DNA of 64,000 nt from assembly GCF_002272895.1 (NCBI RefSeq), contig NZ_MLAQ01000006.1:1-64000 (forward strand), given 5' to 3'. Position 1 is the first letter of the stretch, and each line of letters starts with the position of its first letter. Both the position numbers and the translations under genes were made by a program. Positions 58,172 to 64,000 of this stretch are shown piece by piece. The notes under the pieces are model-generated. The model was not told the DNA's origin. It worked only from the letters and a program-made list of their open reading frames with translations, and did no database searches. The DNA is from Helicobacter sp. 12S02232-10 (GTDB lineage: Bacteria; Campylobacterota; Campylobacteria; Campylobacterales; Helicobacteraceae).

Positions 58172-58368
58172 AACTTGATTTTCACAAATGCTTTTTCAAA
58201 AATTATTTTATTTCTAAGGCTTCGCCTTTTTAAGGGACAAGGGGGCTTAAATTGAAAAGACCGCCCCCTTATGTCCCTTAACAACCCTGTAACCCCCGTC
58301 ACGCTTTTAAGAAAAAATCAAAACACAATTTTAACTTTTACATTAAAGCATTAGCAGATAAGAAATAG
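58172..58368. repeat. Structured tandem repeat, copy 1 (197 bp)
   Basis: Nearly identical to copy 2 at 58381-58594: apart from an inner indel, only two substitutions and one T are different. Copy 1 contains a small hairpin AAGGC-TTC-GCCTT (58216-58228) and a 17-bp stem, TTAAGGGACAAGGGGGC (58230-58246) pairing with 58263-58281 except for a 2-nt bulge. The inner G/C-rich arm is damaged in copy 2. A 27-codon frame (58271-58354, MSLNNPVTPVTLLRKNQNTI plus 7 residues) begins inside the stem. Function unknown. Confidence 0.85.
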
Positions 58369-58380
58369 AGATTTTGTAAA

Positions 58381-58594
58381 AACTTGATTTTCACAAATGC
58401 TTTTTCAAAAATTATTTTATTCCTAAGGCTTCGCCTTTTAAGGGACAAGGGGGCTTAAATTGAAAAGACCGCTTTATGGGCGGGTGGGTAATACTTATGT
58501 CCCTTAACAACCCTGTAACCCCTGTCACGCTTTTAAGAAAAAATCAAAACACAATTTTAACTTTTACATTAAAGCATTAGCAGATAAGAAATAG
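58381..58594. repeat. Structured tandem repeat, copy 2 (214 bp)
   Basis: Second copy of the repeat, 12 bp after the first. Where copy 1 has four C bases, copy 2 has 22 bp (TTTATGGGCGGGTGGGTAAT plus AC), which breaks the large stem so only its outer 10 bp remain. The same 27-residue frame is kept (58497-58580) and can be extended in frame to ATG 58476 (MGGWVIL added). The peptide sequence is identical in both copies. Recent duplication is likely. Confidence 0.85.
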
Positions 58595-58611
58595 GTTTTG
58601 GAAATTTGCAT

Positions 58612-58690
58612 TTAAAAAGTGTGTAGTGGGTGGGGGTAGGTCTTAGGAAGGGAGTGAGCGATGTTTCGCAAGTAGAACCCGCCCACTCCT
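58612..58690. repeat. GC-rich imperfect inverted repeat after the tandem repeat
   Basis: AGTGGGTGGGGG near 58625 can pair with CCCGCCCACT near 58675, and TTAGGA with TCCTAA; an inner GCGATGTTTCGC loop sits between. It is unusually GC-rich for this window. It may be a terminator for the TonB receptor gene (minus strand) or a relic of the neighbouring repeat. No gene is seen from 58595 to 58798. Confidence 0.4.
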
Positions 58691-58798
58691 AAAGAAAAAG
58701 ATTTTAAAAAATAGAGATTTTGCAATATTATTGTCAAGAATTCAAAAAAATGAAAAATTTTTATGAATCTCAAACACCAACAAAACAAGTGAGTAAGA

Positions 58799-61069
58799 TT
58801 AAAATCTTGCTCCAAGCGTAATAAAATAGCGCCTGCCTTCATAGCTGGCATTCCACAGATTGATTAAACTATCTTCATTACTTTTATTTTTACCATAGGC
58901 TCGATAATCAATAAAATTTGTGCCCAATAAATTTTGAATCCCCAAACTCACTCGAAATGTCTTATTGATTCTGTAATTTACACCCAAATTCAATGCATAA
59001 TAAGGCTTAAACCACTTTGACAAATATTCCCCCCACTTCTCAGCAATTGCCTTTTCATTTTTCCCTGCATTGCGATATCTTTCAGATTTATAAACACCTT
59101 GCAAATAAATATCAGCCTTACCAAATAAGTCATAATTAAGATTTACATTCGCTTGATGTTTAGGCGTATTCGTAACGGGATCGCCCTTTTTTTTGCCTGT
59201 AAGTTGTTCGCTATAGGTAAAAGTATAATTAGCATTCAAACTGAATCCATATAGAGGCTTGAGTGAGAAAACCACTTCTGCGCCCTGTGTATAAGCACGA
59301 TCTACATTGACATTGATACTACATCCCGTAGTCGCTTTATCGTGTCCTACTACATAAGGATTGCTACAAGTTCCTTCTCCATAGTTGAGGGAATCGCGAT
59401 TAATCTTGTCTTTATAGTCATTACGAAAATAAGTGGCTCCAAAACCAAAATGAGAAAAATCAAATGCAAACCCCGCTTCATAGCTAATTGATGTTTCAGG
59501 TTTTAAATCTGGATTGCCCAAAAATGGAAGCCCTCCTTGAGCACCATAACCAAAAGCAGACGTTGTAGTCTCGCTAATATAAGGCTGTTTATAACCTGTT
59601 GAAACACCCCCTCGAAGCTGAAACCAATCCAAGGCATTATAAACCAAATATGCTCTAGGCGAAATATTGTGTCCAAATTGCTGATCATAAGTATATCTGG
59701 CTCCAAGTGTCAAGATCACATCATCTATAAAAACACTCTCATTTTCCAAATAAATCGCAGCTTGATTTTTGAGTGTGTTAATTCCCTTAGGATTGGCATA
59801 ACGAATATAATTGGTATTGACAAGCGTTTTATCGGTGTTTTTGCCAATTTTAGTGGAATCGTGACTCCAAGGATAAGGATTTGTCCCATAGGGAGAATCG
59901 TGAAAAGTTTGTAGCCAATATTGCACCCCTACCGTAACTGTATCAGCAAACCATTTATTTGTATAGACTGGCATTGTAGCTTGACTTTGTAAAATCATAT
60001 CATTGCCTTTAATATCTCTATTTTCGTGTGAATCATCTATAAGAGATTTTTGATAAGGCACGACACGCCCGCGATTGACAGTATTGTTATATTGCAAGGT
60101 TGTTTTTGTTTGCCCCCAATCATAACTACCCAAATGAGCAAGCACATAATTAGTACGGTAAGTCACATAAAATTTTGGAGAAGAAGTAAAATCTCCAAGT
60201 TGCTTTTTACGATTATCATAATTCTGATAGCCATTTGCAACATCAAAATAAAAATAATTCTTTTCATCCATTGCATAAGCAAGTCTTAAACCCAAATTAT
60301 AGATATTACCTTCAGTCGGATTCCCAATATATCCAGGAGAAGCAGTTTTTTTCACACCATCAATATCGGTATATGAAAATGTAACATCCGAAGGATTTCT
60401 ATAGACATAGCTTCCCCTAATCTGATAGGCGAGTTTATTTTTAATCAAAGGTCCCGAACTATAAAAATTCACACCATAATAATTGCTAAATTCTTTTCTT
60501 TCATTGATAGTACTTTGAAATTCAATCGCATTTTCATAATTATCCATATTGGGCTTTTTGACAATCACATTCACAACCCCTCCTAAAGCATCACTACCAT
60601 AAAGCGTACTCATAGGTCCTCGAATCACTTCGATGCGTTCAATAGCCAGTCTCACAGGCATAAAAACATTCAATGCCTGTGCCCATCCGTAGTTTTGAGT
60701 CCCCACATCCCCCCCAACATTTTGACGCAACCCATCCATCAAATAAAGAGTATAAGATGCAGGTAAGCCTCGGATAGAAATCTCATACCCACCCGTTTTT
60801 CCCTGTCCGGTTCCAATATCTACACCCGGTACATTATAAATAGCCTCAGCCAAATCGTGATAATCAACCTCCTGCAAGTCTTTTTCACTGATAGAAGCAA
60901 TAGAAGCAGGTGCATCTTTAATATCTTGTGCGAAACCAGATGCAGAAACAACGGATTTTTTAAGCACATAGGATTTTTCTTCCTGTCCTTGTGAAACATC
61001 ATCACTAAATGCAAATAAAGGACACATAATAATAGAACCTAAAAAAAACATTTTTCTGATTTTTTTCAT
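58799..61069 (-). CDS. TonB-dependent outer-membrane receptor (iron/siderophore type)
   Basis: 756 residues. Signal peptide (MKKIRKMFFLGSIIMCPLFAFS), plug domain with ASGFAQDIKDAPASIASISEKDLQEVDYHDLAEAIYNVPGVDI and IERIEVIRGPMSTLYGSDALGGVVNVIVKK, then a 22-stranded barrel that ends SYEGRRYFITLGARF (C-terminal Phe). The plug and barrel resemble CirA/IrpA/FepA-type receptors, so ferric siderophore or haem uptake is likely. A Fur-like palindrome lies just upstream, supporting iron control. No ligand transport genes are adjacent. Confidence 0.92.
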   Translation of the reverse strand: MKKIRKMFFLGSIIMCPLFAFSDDVSQGQEEKSYVLKKSVVSASGFAQDIKDAPASIASISEKDLQEVDYHDLAEAIYNVPGVDIGTGQGKTGGYEISIRGLPASYTLYLMDGLRQNVGGDVGTQNYGWAQALNVFMPVRLAIERIEVIRGPMSTLYGSDALGGVVNVIVKKPNMDNYENAIEFQSTINERKEFSNYYGVNFYSSGPLIKNKLAYQIRGSYVYRNPSDVTFSYTDIDGVKKTASPGYIGNPTEGNIYNLGLRLAYAMDEKNYFYFDVANGYQNYDNRKKQLGDFTSSPKFYVTYRTNYVLAHLGSYDWGQTKTTLQYNNTVNRGRVVPYQKSLIDDSHENRDIKGNDMILQSQATMPVYTNKWFADTVTVGVQYWLQTFHDSPYGTNPYPWSHDSTKIGKNTDKTLVNTNYIRYANPKGINTLKNQAAIYLENESVFIDDVILTLGARYTYDQQFGHNISPRAYLVYNALDWFQLRGGVSTGYKQPYISETTTSAFGYGAQGGLPFLGNPDLKPETSISYEAGFAFDFSHFGFGATYFRNDYKDKINRDSLNYGEGTCSNPYVVGHDKATTGCSINVNVDRAYTQGAEVVFSLKPLYGFSLNANYTFTYSEQLTGKKKGDPVTNTPKHQANVNLNYDLFGKADIYLQGVYKSERYRNAGKNEKAIAEKWGEYLSKWFKPYYALNLGVNYRINKTFRVSLGIQNLLGTNFIDYRAYGKNKSNEDSLINLWNASYEGRRYFITLGARF

Positions 61070-61113
61070 TTATAACCTTTCAACAAATAAAATTTTAAAC
61101 AATTGCAATACTA

Positions 61114-61128
61114 TAATAATCATTATTA
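61114..61128. promoter_or_regulatory. Fur-like palindrome upstream of the TonB receptor
   Basis: TAATAATCATTATTA is a perfect 7-1-7 palindrome 45 bp upstream of the receptor start codon, next to TATAGT-type -10 sequence on the minus strand. It resembles the 7-1-7 iron-dependent Fur box used in Helicobacter, though AT-rich sequence can give this by chance. The rest of 61070-61374 shows a weak hairpin CAATAC/GTATTG (61348-61366) and no gene. Confidence 0.5.
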
Positions 61129-61374
61129 ATTTTTTATAAAATATATTCTGATTTTATCTTTTCAAATAAATATAAAATTTGTTTATATGATTATTTCAAG
61201 GTGTGGTATCAAAAACAATGTCTGTATAAAAAATTTATAAGATCTTGTGACTTTCTTTGCAAAATCAAACTTAACAAGCTATAAAAAAGAAATTTATCAA
61301 TTGTTTAAAAAATCAATCTTATCTGAAGAGGGGTGGTGTTTTGATTGCAATACTAATGATGTATTGGAAAAATT

Positions 61375-62613
61375 TTAGCTCTGCAACTTTCTAAAATTTT
61401 TTTTCATTCTGCTTTTAAAAATAAAAAATAAACCAAGCATATAAAGCAAACAAGTAAATATTAAAAATAAACCCAAAATACTCATTCTATCTACAATCGG
61501 TTGGGTCATCAAAGGAGAAAAAAATTGTCCCAAAAAAATTGCACTGGCAAAAAATCCAAGCGCTTTGGCACGTTGCATTTCAGGTGCAATCGATAAAAGA
61601 TAAGAACTGCTATTAACGATGAGTAATCCGCCCCCTGCACCCAAAAACATCAAAGATACCATCACAATTAAATAATTGTGAAACACATACAAAAGCAAAA
61701 AACAAGTTCCCATCAAAAAAAGACCCAAAGCATAAATCCCATAAATACTCCAAATATTTCTAAAACGATTATAAAACAAAGAAAAAACACCATAGGCAAT
61801 CGATGAAGCTGACATTGAAATACCTACGATATCTCCATTTTTTCCAAGATTATGAACAATAAAAAATGGGATTTGTGTTGGAGAAATATAATAAGCGACC
61901 ATACAAAAGAATACAAGCAAATAAACTGGTAAAAACATCAAAAAATTAAATTTTTGATTGGAGCCTTCAACTTCTTTATGTGTTTTTTTTGTTTTTTTTC
62001 GATGTGGCTCAAAAAGCTTTGTATATGCAAAAATAGCAATAGCAATACCCAAGAGATAAGCCAAAAATGGATAGCGCCAATCAATACTCGAAAGATAACC
62101 CCCTAAACTGATAAAAACAGCGCTTCCTACTGCTGTAGCAAATCCTTGCAATCCAAGTGCCTTTTGCCTATCTTCTCCAAGATAATAATCCCCTACTAAA
62201 GCTGTAGCACCCGTCATTACAAAAGCTGTTGCGATTCCAAAAATTGCTCTAGAAACTAAAATCAGATAAATATTATCCAAAAAAAAGCCTGAAAAGCCTG
62301 AAAGACTCCATATTGCCATAGCCGGAAACAAAAATTTAATCCTGCCGTAACGATCAAGCAAATAACCGCTCAAAGGAGAAAAAAGCATCACAAAAAGAGC
62401 AGGAAGTGTCAAAACAAGTTTGGATAAAAAATCAATGCCTGCAATATTTTGAAAATGGCTTTGAAGAGCTGGCAGAGAAGGTGCGATAACAACGCTGCCT
62501 AAAACAGTCATAGAAGTGGTTGAAAACAAGGCTATTTTAAAAAAAGGTTTATGGACAATCTTTTTGATTCTATTTTCAAGCTTTGTGGGACTCACGCAAT
62601 CCCTTTGCATCAT
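61375..62613 (-). CDS. MFS drug efflux transporter (Bcr/EmrD-like)
   Basis: 412 residues with about 12 hydrophobic helices. Typical features are VLGSVVIAPSLPALQSHF in the first helix, the motif A loop GYLLDRYGRIKFLFP, and SRAIFGIATAFVMTGATALVGDYY. A Lys-rich central loop (HRKKTKKTHKEVEG) separates the two halves. Members extrude small toxic molecules; the substrate cannot be inferred. It is minus-strand, between the receptor gene and nnrD/nnrE, 66 bp after the latter's stop codon. Confidence 0.82.
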   Translation of the reverse strand: MMQRDCVSPTKLENRIKKIVHKPFFKIALFSTTSMTVLGSVVIAPSLPALQSHFQNIAGIDFLSKLVLTLPALFVMLFSPLSGYLLDRYGRIKFLFPAMAIWSLSGFSGFFLDNIYLILVSRAIFGIATAFVMTGATALVGDYYLGEDRQKALGLQGFATAVGSAVFISLGGYLSSIDWRYPFLAYLLGIAIAIFAYTKLFEPHRKKTKKTHKEVEGSNQKFNFLMFLPVYLLVFFCMVAYYISPTQIPFFIVHNLGKNGDIVGISMSASSIAYGVFSLFYNRFRNIWSIYGIYALGLFLMGTCFLLLYVFHNYLIVMVSLMFLGAGGGLLIVNSSSYLLSIAPEMQRAKALGFFASAIFLGQFFSPLMTQPIVDRMSILGLFLIFTCLLYMLGLFFIFKSRMKKNFRKLQS

Positions 62614-62679
62614 TCCAACCTCTTTATATCTTAAATATTGATTTCGATTATACCATAAGAATAAACTTTTTGATAAATA

Positions 62680-64000
62680 TTAAATTATATTTTTAATATT
62701 TTCTATTAATTTTAAAGGAGTTAATCCATAACTTGATTTTTCTATTCTAGCTGCAAAAGAATGGGCTAAAGAAGCGCTGATGGCTGCATCTAATAATTCA
62801 TAGCCCTGTGCCAATAGAGCTCCTATAAGTCCTGCAAGCACATCTCCACTCCCCCCTTTGGATAAATTTGGAGTTCCAAATGTGTTGATATAAATCCTAT
62901 CATTTTGAACAATCAACGTATTGGCCCCTTTTAACAAAGTAACAATCTTAGGGTATTTGACACCAAATTCACGTAAAATTTCCATCCTATTTTTCAAAAA
63001 GACATCCAATTCTATCGATCCAAAACCTGTAATTTTCAAAAGAGAGACAAACTCTTTAGGGTGGGGAGTTAGAACGAGATTTTCATAAGTTTCCAATATG
63101 TCTTTTAAATTTTCTTGATGCAATAAATCAGCATCCAAGACGCAAGAAGATTTTTCAAGCATCTCGCCTAAAATTTCAGGCACATCTCCCATCCCCATAC
63201 CAATGGCAAATGCGTTTGCATTCTGAGGAATCTTATCAACACACATTAATTCAACAGGAGGTTGAAAGCCCTTGCCAATAACACTTACAAGCCCTACCCC
63301 AAAAGCCATTCCTGCTAAAGCACTCAAAAGCCCTGCTCCGGTTTTTTCTCCGACATAAACACACAGATGACCAAAGTTCCCTTTATGAACATTTGCTTTA
63401 TTCCGACAAGGTAGGCGCATATCTTTTTTTTCAAGAAGACGAATGTTTGAACTGATTTCATAAAGATTTCTACTAATACCCAAATCTCCAACGACAATCT
63501 CTCCGATATAATCTTTAGCTTCATCGCTAAACAAAGAACTTTTAAGCGCTCCCATACTTACAGTCCAATTCGCCTCAAAAGCAACATCAGATATATTCCC
63601 ATCTTTATCAATACCACTGGGGATATCGCAAGCAATCTTTATCCTAGCTGCTTTATTCATACTTAAGATAATTTTTTTAAAATCAGGCAAAAGCTCTCCA
63701 GCAAAACCACTTCCAAATAAACAATCCACGATAATATCGCAGGGAAATATCTTTTTGATGACTTCAACTTGAGCTTCCATAGCTCTTTGGTATTGCAATT
63801 GGCACATTTTGGTCTTAGGTTCTTTAACAATGAACAATCTGACGACATAATCCCCCATCAATCTCCTAGCTAGAGCATATCCATCGCCCCCATTATTTCC
63901 TCCTCCACAAACAATGATAATAACACTTCGATGATGGGTAATTTTTGAGATCAACTGATGGATTGAAACTGCAGCATTTTCCATTAAAATATCTTCAGTC
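62680..64000 (-). CDS. nnr: Bifunctional NAD(P)HX epimerase/dehydratase (NnrE-NnrD fusion), 5' end missing
   Basis: At least 439 residues; the frame stays open at the right edge (TEDILMENAAVSIHQLI), so the start lies beyond the window. The N-terminal YjeF_N part shows CGGGNNGGDGYALARRL and VDCLFGSGFAGEL. The C-terminal ADP-dependent dehydratase shows LVLTPHPKEFVSLL and LSKGGSGDVLAGLIGALLAQG with the catalytic Asp. It repairs damaged NAD(P)H hydrates. Domains in this order are common in bacteria. Confidence 0.93.
   Translation of the reverse strand, partial: TEDILMENAAVSIHQLISKITHHRSVIIIVCGGGNNGGDGYALARRLMGDYVVRLFIVKEPKTKMCQLQYQRAMEAQVEVIKKIFPCDIIVDCLFGSGFAGELLPDFKKIILSMNKAARIKIACDIPSGIDKDGNISDVAFEANWTVSMGALKSSLFSDEAKDYIGEIVVGDLGISRNLYEISSNIRLLEKKDMRLPCRNKANVHKGNFGHLCVYVGEKTGAGLLSALAGMAFGVGLVSVIGKGFQPPVELMCVDKIPQNANAFAIGMGMGDVPEILGEMLEKSSCVLDADLLHQENLKDILETYENLVLTPHPKEFVSLLKITGFGSIELDVFLKNRMEILREFGVKYPKIVTLLKGANTLIVQNDRIYINTFGTPNLSKGGSGDVLAGLIGALLAQGYELLDAAISASLAHSFAARIEKSSYGLTPLKLIENIKNII

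Noticed and set aside
58172-58594. CRISPR array
   Set aside because: Only two adjacent copies of about 200 bp, no short regular repeats with unique spacers, and no cas gene nearby.
58612-58851. Minus-strand frame of 79 codons past the TonB receptor gene
   Set aside because: It overlaps the receptor 3' end in another frame and crosses the GC-rich inverted repeat; no protein signature.

Overview
The window is a stretch of an AT-rich Helicobacter-type (Campylobacterota) chromosome. The evidence is the periplasmic nitrate reductase order napAGHBFLD, a futalosine-pathway menaquinone gene (mqnA), a single bifunctional spoT, and several neighbourhoods known from Helicobacter: bioA divergent from ppiD-like/ftsA/ftsZ, rpoZ-spoT-tyrS, and tgt/TrkA-like/aroB/mscS/mtaB/ftsH-like/bioV. 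The nap operon, a Crp/Fnr-type regulator and a tricarballylate-type tcu cluster argue against H. pylori and for another Helicobacter. The species cannot be told from the sequence alone.

Layout. 1-1042 (-): N-terminal part of a secreted beta-helix/autotransporter-like protein running off the left edge. 1043-1443: divergent regulatory region with a 5' stem-loop for the autotransporter and a perfect FNR-type box placed for activation of nap. 1444-8215 (+): napAGHBFLD. 8477-18133 (+): lipoprotein, YigZ family, hemJ, argH, ubiE/menG, tcyP-type carrier, xseB, nitrilase-family gene, rpoD, eptA-like. 18147-22157 (-): ppiD-like, ftsA, ftsZ. 22305-31286 (+): bioA, pyrH, rpoZ, spoT, tyrS, NPD-family flavoprotein, amidase, membrane protein. 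31283-31966 (-): mqnA. 32230-39123 (+): ABC-F protein, acnB, a small ORF, a Crp/Fnr-type regulator and a PilJ/NarX-type membrane sensor. 39120-40250 (-): tgt. 40317-49318 (+): TrkA-domain protein, aroB, mscS, mtaB, ftsH-like, bioV, disulfide oxidoreductase. 49373-53824 (-): outer-membrane protein, a three-gene lipoprotein operon (LPP20, LpoB, COG3014) and a GntR/FCD regulator. 54037-57950 (+): tcuC-tcuA-tcuB. 57993-58098: SRP RNA. 58172-58700: a structured tandem repeat. 58799-64000 (-): TonB-dependent receptor, MFS transporter and partial nnrE-nnrD fusion.

How it fits together. NapGH pass menaquinol electrons through NapB to NapA for nitrate respiration; mqnA and ubiE/menG serve menaquinone synthesis. 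A class II FNR-type site sits at about -41.5 of a predicted nap promoter. The Crp/Fnr protein in the window has an FNR-like ExxSR recognition helix and no cysteine, and it is co-transcribed with a membrane protein carrying a NarX/PilJ-type sensor domain but no recognisable output domain. This pair is the best candidate here for an uncharacterised signalling system and a plausible nitrate/nitrosative switch for nap. bioA and bioV serve biotin synthesis. The tcu genes import and oxidise a tricarballylate-like tricarboxylate and could feed the citric acid cycle, where acnB acts.

No tRNA, rRNA, CRISPR array, insertion sequence or prophage gene was recognised. Most intergenic regions are short; the only long ones are 1043-1443, 57951-58798 and 61070-61374, each described below.
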